DNA from: Mesorhizobium liriopis
Lineage (GTDB): Bacteria > Pseudomonadota > Alphaproteobacteria > Rhizobiales > Rhizobiaceae
Direction of reading: 5' to 3'
Length of the DNA: 64,000 nucleotides
Assembly (NCBI RefSeq): GCF_024053505.1
Contig: NZ_JAMXQS010000001.1
Coordinates: 1-64,000 of the forward strand
The position numbers were made by a program, and so were the translations under genes. This document shows, one piece after another, positions 52,610-61,676 of the stretch. Each line of letters opens with the position of its first letter. The first letter of the stretch is position 1. The notes beneath the pieces are model-generated. The model was not told where the DNA came from and did no database searches. It saw nothing but the letters and a program-made list of their open reading frames with translations.

Positions 52610-52912
52610 CTACTTGGGAAGCTTCGAGGCGAGCACGTCGATTTCTTCGATCGAAGGCGGCTCGGAAAGAAGTTCGGACGCCTGTTCCTTCAGAGCTTGC
52701 GCGAGGCCGCCGGAAAGATGAGCGCGACGGCCCGCCTCGTCAGGGAAGGCGTCGAAAATGCCAAAGGTCGACGGTCCGATCCGAACTGCGAACCAGGCTG
52801 TCGTCGCCGGCTCCTGCTCGACAGTCGGGAGACCGCCGCGCAGAAAGCGTTCCACGTCGGCCTCTCGTCCGGGTTTTGTCTCCAATCGTACGAAAAGCGC
52901 TTTGGTCACCAT
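52610..52912 (-). CDS. Antibiotic biosynthesis monooxygenase (ABM)-domain protein
   Basis: A 100-residue ferredoxin-like-fold protein: ALFVRLETKPGREADVERFLRGGLP, TAWFAVRIGPSTFGIFDAFPDEAGRRAHLSG, and a final helix. ABM proteins are small dimeric quinol monooxygenases or heme oxygenases. The DAFPDEAGRRAHL segment is typical of the quinol-monooxygenase-like group. It lies 43 bases before the DJ-1-like gene. The substrate is unknown. Confidence 0.87.
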   Translation of the reverse strand: MVTKALFVRLETKPGREADVERFLRGGLPTVEQEPATTAWFAVRIGPSTFGIFDAFPDEAGRRAHLSGGLAQALKEQASELLSEPPSIEEIDVLASKLPK

Positions 52913-53027
52913 GGCGCGCCTCCTGTGATGGTGAGCAGTTCTCGTTCTATTTCCAGCTTCAGCCTTCGCTGCCCGTCAAAGCGAAAGCGATGATCAAAGT
53001 CGGCCAGTTCGGCGCATCGAAAGGCTC

Positions 53028-53357
53028 TCACCGCCCACTCCGGGGCAGCGGGCCATTCGAGGAAAAGACGCGGTCGGTCGAAGACAGTGTGCTCGGGATC
53101 GGCGACCGGCGCATGCAACAGCCGCAGCCGGCGGGATGAGCCGCCTTCGCGGGGCCTCGACTGCTCGCGTCACGCTCGTGCGAGGCAAGGATGCTGCTCC
53201 CAGAGGCGCCAATGCCGGCGATTGCCGGGGCGCTGAGAAACATCCGTGATGCCCCGGCGCCGCATTCCGGGCAAGCGCATGGGTTCTTGAATGCCGCCAT
53301 GGGCTGCATCGCCGTGAACGGCCCACACGCTGAGCAACTGTAGTCATAGTTCGGCAT
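53028..53357 (-). CDS. fmdB: FmdB-family zinc-ribbon protein
   Basis: A 109-residue protein with the FmdB zinc ribbon MPNYDYSCSACGPFTAMQPM...CACPECG (two CxxC knuckles: C8/C11 and C29-C34 region) and a second cysteine cluster GCGCC near residue 75. FmdB genes usually accompany formamidase or C1-metabolism genes and are thought to be regulatory, not proven. It lies between the formaldehyde dehydrogenase and ABM genes; no formamidase is in the window. Confidence 0.85.
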   Translation of the reverse strand: MPNYDYSCSACGPFTAMQPMAAFKNPCACPECGAGASRMFLSAPAIAGIGASGSSILASHERDASSRGPAKAAHPAGCGCCMRRSPIPSTLSSTDRVFSSNGPLPRSGR

Positions 53358-53435
53358 AGGACGTCCTCATGCGCGAAACGGTCACGGATGGGCGGTGGAG
53401 CGGCCAAAGGAACTGCCGCTCCACCTTACGGGCGG

Positions 53436-54590
53436 TTACGCGGCGGTTTTCAGTACGACCTTGGTCCAGCCATCATCGCGGGCGTCGAAATGCTTGTAAG
53501 CGTTCGGCGCCTCATCAAGCGGCAGCTCGTGCGAGACGATGAATGACGGCTCTGCACGCCCGGTGGAGATCAGGTCGCGCAGTTGCCGGTTATAGGCCTT
53601 CACGTTGCATTGCCCCGTGCCGATGCGCTGACCCTTGAACCAGAACAGGCCGTGGTCGAAGACGATCTCGCCTTGCTTGTAAAGTTGGTCCTGCGGCGCT
53701 GGGTCCTGCGGGGTGAAGACGCCGACGACGCCGATACCGCCGGTGAACTTCACCGATTTCACCAGGTCGTTCATCGTCATGTTCGGGTGCTCGTCGCCGC
53801 CCGGGTCATGTGCCTGATAGCCGACGCATTCGCAGCCGCGGTCGGCTCCGATGCCGTTCGTGAGCTCCAGCACCTGGTCAACCGGGGAGCCCTTGGAGTC
53901 GTCGATGGGCAGGGCGCCGATCGAGCCCGCCAGCCGCAGCCGGTCGGGATGACGGTCGACGACCATGACCATGCACGCGCCCTTGATCATCGCCGAGTAG
54001 GCCGCCATGAGCCCGACCGGGCCGGCGCCATAGATGACGACGGACTCGCCGGGGCACAGTCCCGCGAGTTCGGTGCAATGCCAGCCTGTCGGGAAGATGT
54101 CGGCCAACATCACGTAGTCGTTCTGCCGCTCTTCCGCATCCGGCGGCAGCTTCAGACAGTTGTAGTCGCCATAGGGGACACGCAGCAGATCGGCCTGCCC
54201 GCCGCGGTACGGGCCCATGTCGGCGAAGCCGTAGGCGGCGCCGGCCATGTTCGGTACGACGCTTCGATCCGCGGTAGTCAGGCAGAAGGCGCTCAGGCCA
54301 CGCTTGCAGTTCTTGCAGAACCCGCAGCCGATATTAAAGGGGATGGCGACCCAGTTCCCGACCTTTATCCGGTCCACCGCATTGCCCACCTCGACCACCT
54401 GGCCGAGGTTCTCGTGCCCGAAGACGCCGCCCTGCGGGAAGTCTGTCCGACCTTCATACATATGCAGATCGGAGCCGCAAATGTTGGTGCTTGTGATCCG
54501 CACCAGCACGTCGGTCGGCTTCTCGATCCTTGCATCCGGCACGTTCTGCACCGCCACGTCGCGGGGTCCATTGTAGACGACAGCTCTCAT
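53436..54590 (-). CDS. fdhA: Glutathione-independent formaldehyde dehydrogenase (zinc-dependent)
   Basis: A 384-residue medium-chain dehydrogenase: catalytic zinc ligand C38 with H59-E60 (GVFGHENLG), structural zinc cysteines C89, C92, C95 and C103, and Rossmann motif VVIYGAGPVGLMAA. The insertion PNMAGAAYGFADMGPYRGGQADLLRVP is typical of the FDH subgroup known from Pseudomonas putida, which oxidises formaldehyde with tightly bound NAD and no glutathione. It is the first gene of the minus-strand operon, followed by FmdB and others. The promoter should lie in 54591-54700. Confidence 0.93.
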   Translation of the reverse strand: MRAVVYNGPRDVAVQNVPDARIEKPTDVLVRITSTNICGSDLHMYEGRTDFPQGGVFGHENLGQVVEVGNAVDRIKVGNWVAIPFNIGCGFCKNCKRGLSAFCLTTADRSVVPNMAGAAYGFADMGPYRGGQADLLRVPYGDYNCLKLPPDAEERQNDYVMLADIFPTGWHCTELAGLCPGESVVIYGAGPVGLMAAYSAMIKGACMVMVVDRHPDRLRLAGSIGALPIDDSKGSPVDQVLELTNGIGADRGCECVGYQAHDPGGDEHPNMTMNDLVKSVKFTGGIGVVGVFTPQDPAPQDQLYKQGEIVFDHGLFWFKGQRIGTGQCNVKAYNRQLRDLISTGRAEPSFIVSHELPLDEAPNAYKHFDARDDGWTKVVLKTAA

Positions 54591-55385
54591 AACGCTCTCC
54601 TTGGTCTATCGCTTGAACTGCTTTGACTCAGCGTTGCGGAAAACGGATACGAATTGGCCCGGACGCCGCTCACTGCTCGAGCGGGGCAGTCATGCCAGGA
54701 GGCAGCAGACTTTTCTGACGGGAGCACAACTCGTACTCAGCCATACAGTATGAGCAGCTCGTTTCACTCGCCTTGGTCATCGAGCAGCAAACTTGGATTG
54801 CTCACGATTACCGCTGGCTGCAGATGATATGAACCACGACTTCTTCGGTCGAAAATATCCGTAGAGTTACTAAGTGGCACTTTTATCGCCGACGTTACGG
54901 TGAGACACAGACGAGGCTAACGGTCTTGGCACGCACTTGGCATGCTCGCTCCCGATGGCCGTTTTAGTGCCAATGGTCCAAACAGCAGATGTCTGGCTAG
55001 GGGAAATCAGCTCGAAAAAAAGCAAGGACCGGAATAGGTCGGAATGCGGACTGTCTTCTTCTAAAGAATATGCACCAAATCCCGACCGTCGGCTAACGGC
55101 CCAAGTCCCGCCGTTCCGCTTTGTGCCGCGTCACAGACATCCAGGCAAGTTCCAAACCGGATCACCTGATGGGGGCGGCCAGTCATTAGAACGCGGCAGC
55201 CGGATTGACACTTTTAGAGATTCGCCCCTGATCTGACTCAGACCGATCATTTCGCAATGTTCGGGAAGGCACTCAGAAACAAAGCCATGCAAACGCTGGT
55301 GGTTTGCCGCCACCATAGGAATCGGTCGGCGGGACCAAGTCTTGTCGGCTCAGAAAATAACCGCATCCGATAGGACAACGAGATC
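54591..55385. other. 795-base intergenic region with no supported gene
   Basis: It separates the divergent fdhA operon and rbtD and must hold both promoters. A GG-N10-GC box resembling a sigma-54 site lies on the plus strand at 54926-54942 (TTGGCACGCACTTGGCA), but 444 bases from rbtD. An open frame at 54937-55236 has no recognisable family. I see no RNA gene. Confidence 0.6.
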
Positions 55386-56114
55386 ATGACAAGACAATTG
55401 GTCGGGAAAGTCGCTGCGGTGACGGGCGCGGCGTCTGGAATCGGGTTGGCCACCAGTGAGGCCATGATCGCGGAGGGAGCGCGCGTGGTGATGGTTGATC
55501 GCGACCAATCCGCGCTCGAAGCACTTCGGGACAAGCATGGTGATGCCGTGCTTCCTGTGGTCGTTGACCTTCTCGATCCAGCGGATTGCGCAACCTTGCT
55601 CCCTAGAGTGCTTAACGCTGCTGGCCAGCTCGATATCTTTCACGCCAACGCAGGCACGTATGTGGGCGGCGAATTGGTCGATGCTGACACGACGGCCATC
55701 GACCGGATGCTCAACCTTAACGTGAACGTCGTGATGAAGAATGTGCACGATGTCTTGCCGCACATGATCGAGCGCGGTACGGGCGACATCATCGTCACGA
55801 GCTCGCTCGCCGCCCATTTCCCCACCCCTTGGGAGCCGGTCTACGCCTCGTCCAAGTGGGCCATCAATTGCTTCGTGCAGACCGTCCGGCGACAGGTGTT
55901 CAAGCATGGCATCCGCGTTGGCTCAATTTCGCCGGGACCGGTGGCAACCGCGCTGCTGTCGGACTGGCCAGCCGACAAGCTAAGGGAGGCGAGGGAAGCC
56001 CAGAGTCTCCTCGAAGCCAGCGAGGTGGCCAGTGTCGTGACTTTTATGCTCACCCGCCCCCGCGGCATGACGATCCGCGACGTGGTGATGATGCCGACCA
56101 ACTTCGACCTTTGA
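55386..56114 (+). CDS. rbtD: Short-chain dehydrogenase, probable ribitol 2-dehydrogenase
   Basis: A 242-residue SDR with TGAASGIG at 13-20, the NAG motif HANAG (86-90), and the triad S140, Y153 and K157 (YASSK). Segments such as MLNLNVNVVMKNVHDVLPH and FPTPWEPVYASSKWAIN match my memory of the rhizobial ribitol 2-dehydrogenase (RbtD) branch, which oxidises ribitol to D-ribulose. It is convergent with the transport operon. Confidence in SDR is high, in the substrate moderate. Confidence 0.85.
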   Translation: MTRQLVGKVAAVTGAASGIGLATSEAMIAEGARVVMVDRDQSALEALRDKHGDAVLPVVVDLLDPADCATLLPRVLNAAGQLDIFHANAGTYVGGELVDADTTAIDRMLNLNVNVVMKNVHDVLPHMIERGTGDIIVTSSLAAHFPTPWEPVYASSKWAINCFVQTVRRQVFKHGIRVGSISPGPVATALLSDWPADKLREAREAQSLLEASEVASVVTFMLTRPRGMTIRDVVMMPTNFDL

Positions 56115-56193
56115 GGCCTGCGCTGCTCAGCGGAGGAGCCGCTAATCAGCGCTGCAAGTAGGCCCCAAGTTTTGCTGCTTCCGCCATCATCGC

Positions 56194-56309
56194 AGGACCG
56201 TCGTTCTTGGACGCATCCTGCCTCGGCAAGCTGTTGAGTTCACCATGATGAAGCCGCTCGGCATGCGCCGATCATCGACACGCAGCTTGCCGTGGCTCTT
56301 GGGAACAAA
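56194..56309 (-). pseudogene. Remnant of an IS5-family transposase N-terminus
   Basis: On the minus strand one frame reads FVPKSHGKLRVDDRRMPSGFIMVN and, after a frameshift, another reads DASKNDGP. Together they match the opening of IS5-type transposases (…HGxPRVDDRRVLSGI…RDAPxEYGP). No ends, target duplication or DDE core are visible, so it is a short decayed scar. It lies in the 311-base gap 56115-56425, which holds nothing else I can name. Confidence 0.4.
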
Positions 56310-56425
56310 CGGACGCTACCGCAACACCTGTCCGTCTGTCAGCCAAGCATCTCGCTTACCCGCCGTCTCCTCACAAAGCCTGGAGTCATATCGTATCCCC
56401 AATCGATCGGACCGGGGCCTACAGG

Positions 56426-58531
56426 TCAGGCTGCTCCCAATCTAATCGTGTTTGCCGACAACGCACCCTCGTGAACGAGGAGGCCAATGCCGCCGTTGTG
56501 AAAAGCATGAGCACTGGCATCGCTTGCCTCGATGCGTGTGTCACCGACGGTGGCTGTGATCGTATCACCTGCGATCCGCGCCTTGACCGGGATCTGGTGT
56601 TCGAAGGTGAGTTCGAAAGACGTGCTCGCGAGTACCTTCGTTTCATCGTCACGCACGCGGACGATTTCGAGCTTGTTGTCGCGCGTCATCCTCACCGCGT
56701 AATACCGCTTGAGGCCTTGAACGCGGAGCGCGATGCCGCCGTAATTGCCCAGATGCACGGTGACGCCCGTTTCCACTGAATAGTCGGTCCATTGCCGCGT
56801 GCCATGCGAGACAAGGCCTTCGTCGCGTGATTGCGAGATGCGGAAGCTCGCGGGAAAGCGCTTGGAGAAGAACGAAACGCCGTTGACCCATGCCATGCGC
56901 CAGAAGTCGCCGTCGCCGGCCGGGCGCTTGAGCGTGAAGTCGGGCGCGCCATCCCAGCGCAGGTAGTCGATCAGCAGTGTGCCGTCGGCGCGCTTCCCGG
57001 TAGTGGAAATTGCGATGCCGATCTCGGCGATCGGTTGGCCGTCCTGTTCGGGCACGCGCCATTCGAGAACGGTTTCCTGGCCGGGTGCGAGAGCCACGGC
57101 TTCGCCCTCGACGTCGTTGAGACTGTCGCTGCCATTATAGGCGCGAAGGAACAGGCCGGCCTCAATCGTGCCCTTGTTGGTGTCGGGCGCGATCACCCGA
57201 GCGCGCACCGTCTGGCCGGGATAGACCAGCGGACTCGCCATCAGGTCATAGGTGCGCATGGCCAGCACCTCCGGGGGGGAGAACGTCGGGGTCGTGGCAA
57301 TCGCGCGCTGGCCGGGAGCGAGCGCGTGATAGTTGATGCCAAGGGCCCGATCCGGTCCCTGTTCGATGTTGGTAACTGAAACCTGGGGCGCGCCGTGGCG
57401 CAGAAGCTGACGGAACCCTTGCGTGCTGCCCGGCAACGAGAAGTGGAACTGCGCTCCGTTCTTTGGTGGCGCCATCGGCTCTTCACCGTTTAGGCGTCGG
57501 CCGAGATCGGCAAGATAGATGGCAGTGCGCACCGCGTCGTTGACAGAGTTGCCGCCATCGGCCGAGGAGATCAGGAGGCGATCAGCCACGGGCCCACGCC
57601 AGTCCGGCCCGTTCTCGATGCCTTCGAGGCCGAGCATGATGCCGAGCAGGCAGCCGACATTGCCGGCATTGCAATCGGTGTCCCAGCCGGACGTGTTCAC
57701 GATGGTCTGCGCCAGCGCGAAATCGTCGGGCGCATAAAGGACAGCCATGATCATCAACGCATGATTTGGGATCACGTGGCAGTTCCCGGGATATTTGTCG
57801 TAGCCGTAGCGGTCCTCGATCAACTGCCGCGTGTGGCGCCATTCAGCGTTCGCCTTGTGCCATGCGCGGATGTCGGCGATGAGTTTGGCGATGAGGCTCT
57901 CTGCCGGGATCACGGACAGACCCGTGTCGATCAGGTGGTCGATGTCGCTCGAGCGGAAGGCTTCCGCTTCCATCGCGGCCCAGAGCATCGCCGCATAAAC
58001 GGACTCTCCGTCATGACTGACCTTGCCGGCCTGCTCCGCGAGCTTCGCGGCCAGTTGCGGCTTACCCGGTGAGACGAGCGCCCAGCCGTCGATGAAGATC
58101 TGCGCGCCGATCTGCTCGGCCACGGTCTGGCCATTGGTTTCAATCGAGCCGCTGGCGGGTGCAGGAATCCCCTTCTTGAGGTTGATCCAGGCTGTGTGCT
58201 CGGTGGAATTGCCGACTCCGCCCCACCACAGGATCGAGCGCTCCTCGACGATGTAGTTAAGCCAGGCCTTGCCGATCTCTTCAGCCGAAAGGTCGGGCGA
58301 GAGGGTATAGTCTTCCAGCGCACGCACGAAGGTGAAGGTGCCGGCCACATCGTCGTCGGTGACGACCAGCGGCTGGTCGAGCTGGTCGTGAACGTAATAG
58401 GTGATTTCGCCCAGCTCCTCCATGATCCTCTGGTAGGTCCAGCCCTCGAAGGGGCGACCGAGATAAACGCCGATCAGCTTGCCGAGAACGCCGGCATAGA
58501 CGCGTTCGAGATAGTCGTTCGGGACGGGCAT
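56426..58531 (-). CDS. ADP-ribosylglycohydrolase-family enzyme fused to a lectin-like domain
   Basis: A 701-residue cytoplasmic protein without signal peptide. Residues 1-330 are the ADP-ribosylglycohydrolase (ADP_ribosyl_GH/COG1397) fold with metal ligands T58-D59-D60 (VVTDDDVAG) and D284/D286 (GWDTDCNAGNVG). Residues 360-510 form a linker/beta-rich region, and residues about 520-701 (GDGDFWRMAWVNGVSFF..., LGNYGGIALRVQGLKRYYAVRM, FHNGGIGLLVHEG) look like a concanavalin/DUF1080-type beta-sandwich. Such enzymes in sugar operons are thought to cleave ribosyl or other N-/O-glycosyl bonds, not ADP-ribose on proteins. Last gene of the transport operon. Confidence 0.88.
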   Translation of the reverse strand: MPVPNDYLERVYAGVLGKLIGVYLGRPFEGWTYQRIMEELGEITYYVHDQLDQPLVVTDDDVAGTFTFVRALEDYTLSPDLSAEEIGKAWLNYIVEERSILWWGGVGNSTEHTAWINLKKGIPAPASGSIETNGQTVAEQIGAQIFIDGWALVSPGKPQLAAKLAEQAGKVSHDGESVYAAMLWAAMEAEAFRSSDIDHLIDTGLSVIPAESLIAKLIADIRAWHKANAEWRHTRQLIEDRYGYDKYPGNCHVIPNHALMIMAVLYAPDDFALAQTIVNTSGWDTDCNAGNVGCLLGIMLGLEGIENGPDWRGPVADRLLISSADGGNSVNDAVRTAIYLADLGRRLNGEEPMAPPKNGAQFHFSLPGSTQGFRQLLRHGAPQVSVTNIEQGPDRALGINYHALAPGQRAIATTPTFSPPEVLAMRTYDLMASPLVYPGQTVRARVIAPDTNKGTIEAGLFLRAYNGSDSLNDVEGEAVALAPGQETVLEWRVPEQDGQPIAEIGIAISTTGKRADGTLLIDYLRWDGAPDFTLKRPAGDGDFWRMAWVNGVSFFSKRFPASFRISQSRDEGLVSHGTRQWTDYSVETGVTVHLGNYGGIALRVQGLKRYYAVRMTRDNKLEIVRVRDDETKVLASTSFELTFEHQIPVKARIAGDTITATVGDTRIEASDASAHAFHNGGIGLLVHEGALSANTIRLGAA

Positions 58532-58563
58532 CGGGAAACCTCGATTGTTCGAAAATTGAAAGC

Positions 58564-59397
58564 TCAGCCCTTCACGGCACCGCCAGCCATGCCTTCGATG
58601 AAGCGGCGCTGGAGCAGGACGAAGAGGATGACGACGGGGAGTGTGACGATGAGAGCAGCAGCCATGATCTCACCCCAGTCGGACGTGTACTGACCGCTCA
58701 AAAGGAAGAACGCGACCACCGCTGTCTGCCGCTCAGCACCTTGCAGAAACGTCGTGGCGATCAGGAACTCGTTCCACGAGTAGAGCCCGATGATCAGCGC
58801 GACGGTCAAAATGCCGGGCGAGACGATCGGAAGCATCACCTTGGAAAAGACCTGCCAGTGGCTGGCACCGTCCATGATCGCCGCTTCTTCGAGCTCGCGC
58901 GGCACGGCAAGAAAATAGGTGCGCAGGAGCATCACCGCGAAAGGGGAATAAACGGCCGTATAGATGAGCGCCACCGCGAAGGTGTTGTTGATGAGCCCAA
59001 GCCGCGCGAAGCCGAAGTACAGCGGAAACAGAAAAAGCTGGATGGGCGCGGTCGTGGTGCCGAGCAGATAGAAGGTGATGATCTTCCAGCTCTTCACCTT
59101 GCGCCGCGCGAGCACATAGGCGGTCAGTGAGGCGGTGGAGCAGACGAGCACGATGGTGGTCGCCGTCAAAATCGCCGAGTTCAGCATGGTCGCGCCGAAG
59201 CGCGCGTCGGCCCATGCGCGGGTGAAGTTGTCCCAGCGCAAGACTTCGGGCAGCGCCAGCGGGTTCTGGACAATCTGCGCTGCGGGCTTCAGCGAATTCA
59301 GCACCAGCAGCGCGATGGGAAAGAGCGCGATCAGCAGTCCGATCCCGAGGGCGCAATAAGTAAGGCGCAGCGTCGTGCGGTTCTCGACGAGGTTCAT
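58564..59397 (-). CDS. Carbohydrate ABC transporter permease (MalG-type)
   Basis: A 277-residue protein with six transmembrane helices and the permease EAA loop ELEEAAIMDGASHWQVFSKVMLPIVSPG. It is the second inner-membrane subunit of a CUT1-family importer. The start overlaps the upstream permease gene by 4 bases. It ends before the hydrolase gene in the same operon. No ATP-binding subunit is present in the window, so a shared MsmK-like ATPase is presumably used. Confidence 0.94.
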   Translation of the reverse strand: MNLVENRTTLRLTYCALGIGLLIALFPIALLVLNSLKPAAQIVQNPLALPEVLRWDNFTRAWADARFGATMLNSAILTATTIVLVCSTASLTAYVLARRKVKSWKIITFYLLGTTTAPIQLFLFPLYFGFARLGLINNTFAVALIYTAVYSPFAVMLLRTYFLAVPRELEEAAIMDGASHWQVFSKVMLPIVSPGILTVALIIGLYSWNEFLIATTFLQGAERQTAVVAFFLLSGQYTSDWGEIMAAALIVTLPVVILFVLLQRRFIEGMAGGAVKG

Positions 59398-60239
59398 CGA
59401 TCGAACTCCTTCGCCTGCGCGCGGATATAGAAGGCGGTGGCAGCGAGCCCGAACAGGCTGATGACGACCGCGACCGCGGCCGCCTTGCCTACCGCGAGAT
59501 CATAAAAGGCGCTGCGATAAGCGAGGGTGGAAAGCACCTCGGACGAGAAGGCCGGGCCGCCCTGCGTCAGGATGTAGACGAAGTCGAAAACGAGAAACGA
59601 CCAGATCACGGTCATGATCATCATGAGCGTGATCGTGGGGCGGATGCCGGGCAAAAGCACGTACCACATCAGCTGCCAGAAGTTCGCGCCTTCGAGCCGC
59701 GCCGCCTCGATCTGCTCCTGCGGCACCTGCCTGAGTGCGGCAAAGAAGATCACGCAAAGGAAGCCCCACCAGTGCCAGAGATCGACGGTGGCGATGCCGT
59801 ACAGTGCCGTCGAGGTGCGGGTGAGAGGGTCGGCCACCTCGATGCCGAAGCGGTTAAGGAGGCCATTTATCCCACTAACAGGACTGTAGATCATGCCCTG
59901 CCAGACGCGCGCGGTGATGGCTGTTGCGATGACCATGGGCAGGAAATAGATGACTTGAAAGAACGATGACCCGCGCCGCGCGACGAGCAACATGGCGGCG
60001 GCAAGCAGGCCCATGGCGATGGGCACCGTTAGAAAGATCGCAGTCCAGATGACGTTGTTGGTGAGTGCCGTCCAGAACACACGGTCGGGCCACAATGCGC
60101 GGAAGTTGGCGAGGCCGACAAAGACCGGATCGGAAATGCCGTCCCAGCGGAAGAAGGCGAGCGAGATCGTCATCAACGCCGGAATCAGGATGATCACGAC
60201 ATTGATGAGAAGCGTCGGCACCAGATAAAGGCAATGCAT
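59394..60239 (-). CDS. Carbohydrate ABC transporter permease (MalF-type)
   Basis: A 281-residue six-helix permease (CLYLVPTLLINVVIILIPALMTISLAFFRW ... EQIEAARLEGANFWQLMWYVLLPGIRP EAA loop). I chose ATG 60239 (MHCLYLVPTLL) because GGGAGAA precedes it and the family begins with the first helix; an in-frame extension of 85 residues upstream is unlike any permease. It follows the solute-binding protein gene by 67 bases. Confidence 0.93.
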   Translation of the reverse strand: MHCLYLVPTLLINVVIILIPALMTISLAFFRWDGISDPVFVGLANFRALWPDRVFWTALTNNVIWTAIFLTVPIAMGLLAAAMLLVARRGSSFFQVIYFLPMVIATAITARVWQGMIYSPVSGINGLLNRFGIEVADPLTRTSTALYGIATVDLWHWWGFLCVIFFAALRQVPQEQIEAARLEGANFWQLMWYVLLPGIRPTITLMMIMTVIWSFLVFDFVYILTQGGPAFSSEVLSTLAYRSAFYDLAVGKAAAVAVVISLFGLAATAFYIRAQAKEFDR

Positions 60240-60306
60240 TCCGGTTCTCCCGGCTGAACAGGCAGGGGAGCGGCCGAAACCGCTCCCGGATATTGGCTGG
60301 AAGGGC

Positions 60307-61644
60307 TTAGCGCGCAGGGATCGCTGGCACCTTGCCTTCTTCCTTTTCGCCCTGGAACGTCGCGTCCAGCTGGGCCAGGAAATCGGCGGTGGTCGAGCGT
60401 CCGAGCCAGACCTCCTCCATGCCGCTGACAAGGTAACTATCGGTTGCCGGCGGCAGGAAGGTCCAGGTTGTGTAGCCGTAGCGGTTGGCGGCAACGGACT
60501 CCGCCAGCGTCTTCATGGCTTCCTGATAGAGAGCGGGCACTTCCGTGCCGATCTTCACTTTGGAGAGATCGGACAGTGGCATGTTCCACTCTCCCTGCCA
60601 TGCGGTATTCATCGCGCCATAGGCTTCGTCGGAGAAGATAAAGTCGATGAGTGCCGCAGCCCCGTCCGGGTTCTTCGACGAGGCGGCGACCGAAAAGGTC
60701 GAGCCGACGCCGAGCGGATAAACCGGCCCTTCGATGCCATCTGCCGTCGGAAAGCCGACGAAGCCCGCTTCCGCGTTGTTCTGAGGGAAGTAGGTCGCAA
60801 CGCGCTGGAACTGCCAGGTGCCGGTTGGCATCATGCCGGCCTTGCCCGATGCCATCAGGGCAAAGGCCTGCTCGTCCGTGAGCGAGAAATAGTCCTTGCC
60901 GAAATAGCCGGCCTGCCACCACTTGTTGAGCGTATCGATGGCCTTCACGAAAGGCTCGGCCGTCCAGGGCTGCGCGCCGGTCAGGGCCTTGTAGACGTTA
61001 TCGGGCCCAGCTACGGCGTTCAAGGCGATCGACACATAATGCTCGTTGGCGGGGCGCCAGTTGGCATTGCCGGCAGCGAAAGGCAGGATGTTCGCGGCCT
61101 TCATCTCCTCAGCGAGCGCTTCCAGCTCGGCCAATGTCTTGGGCGCCGTCCAGCCGTTCTTCTCGAACAGTGTCTTGTTGTAGAACAGGCCAAGCGTTTC
61201 GTAGGTCTTGGGCAGGGCGAAGAGCTTGCCGTCATAGCGGCCCATTTCGAGGAAAACGGGCAGCAGGCGCTCGTTCCATTTGAACTTAGCGGCATAGTCG
61301 TCTAGCGCGAGCAACTGGCCGGCCTTGGCCATCGGCGCCACATAGCTCGGCCCAGCGGTGAAGACGATATCCGGTCCGCTGCCCGACAGCATCGCCACGC
61401 GCAGCTGCTTGTCCAGCTCGGTGCCTCGGTAATCGACGGCGACGTCGAATTGCGGATTCTTCGTGGTGAACGGCTTCACGAGAAGGTCGCGGATGAAGCC
61501 CTGCTGCTCGGGCGTCGCGGTCTCGTACCACCACGTGATGCGCTGCTTGTCCTGTGCCCGTGCGATCGTGCCGAGCGCGGTATTGGCGAGAAGCGCGCCG
61601 CCTGCGAGCTTCAAGCCGGAAAAGAGAACGTCGCGTCTGTTCAT
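60307..61644 (-). CDS. Extracellular solute-binding protein of a carbohydrate ABC importer (family 1)
   Basis: A 445-residue protein with a Tat-like or Sec signal (MNRRDVLFSGLKLAGGALLANTALGTIARA; paired arginines at 3-4) and the family-1 pattern TPEQQGFIRDLLVKPFTTKNPQ, LPKTYETLGLFYNKTLFEKNG and GKAGMMPTGTWQF. It captures sugars or polyols in the periplasm and delivers them to the two permeases. Start chosen at ATG 61644 (MNRRDV), with GGGAGAAACC upstream, rather than the longer frame. Confidence 0.92.
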   Translation of the reverse strand: MNRRDVLFSGLKLAGGALLANTALGTIARAQDKQRITWWYETATPEQQGFIRDLLVKPFTTKNPQFDVAVDYRGTELDKQLRVAMLSGSGPDIVFTAGPSYVAPMAKAGQLLALDDYAAKFKWNERLLPVFLEMGRYDGKLFALPKTYETLGLFYNKTLFEKNGWTAPKTLAELEALAEEMKAANILPFAAGNANWRPANEHYVSIALNAVAGPDNVYKALTGAQPWTAEPFVKAIDTLNKWWQAGYFGKDYFSLTDEQAFALMASGKAGMMPTGTWQFQRVATYFPQNNAEAGFVGFPTADGIEGPVYPLGVGSTFSVAASSKNPDGAAALIDFIFSDEAYGAMNTAWQGEWNMPLSDLSKVKIGTEVPALYQEAMKTLAESVAANRYGYTTWTFLPPATDSYLVSGMEEVWLGRSTTADFLAQLDATFQGEKEEGKVPAIPAR

Positions 61645-61676
61645 GATGGTTTCTCCCGAAAAAGGTTCTTGTTGCG

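Noticed and set aside
52906-53118. 70-codon minus-strand frame overlapping fmdB and touching the ABM gene start
   Set aside because: Half of it lies inside fmdB in another frame, it has no recognisable domain, and the FmdB frame is supported to its end by its second Cys cluster.
54926-54942. Sigma-54-like GG-N10-GC box
   Set aside because: The -12 part deviates from TTGC, the nearest downstream gene is over 400 bases away, and no sigma-54 activator gene is nearby. A chance match is likely.
54937-55236. 99-codon plus-strand open frame between fdhA and rbtD
   Set aside because: No ribosome site, no recognisable family, low hydrophobic periodicity; I treat it as chance or a decayed remnant.
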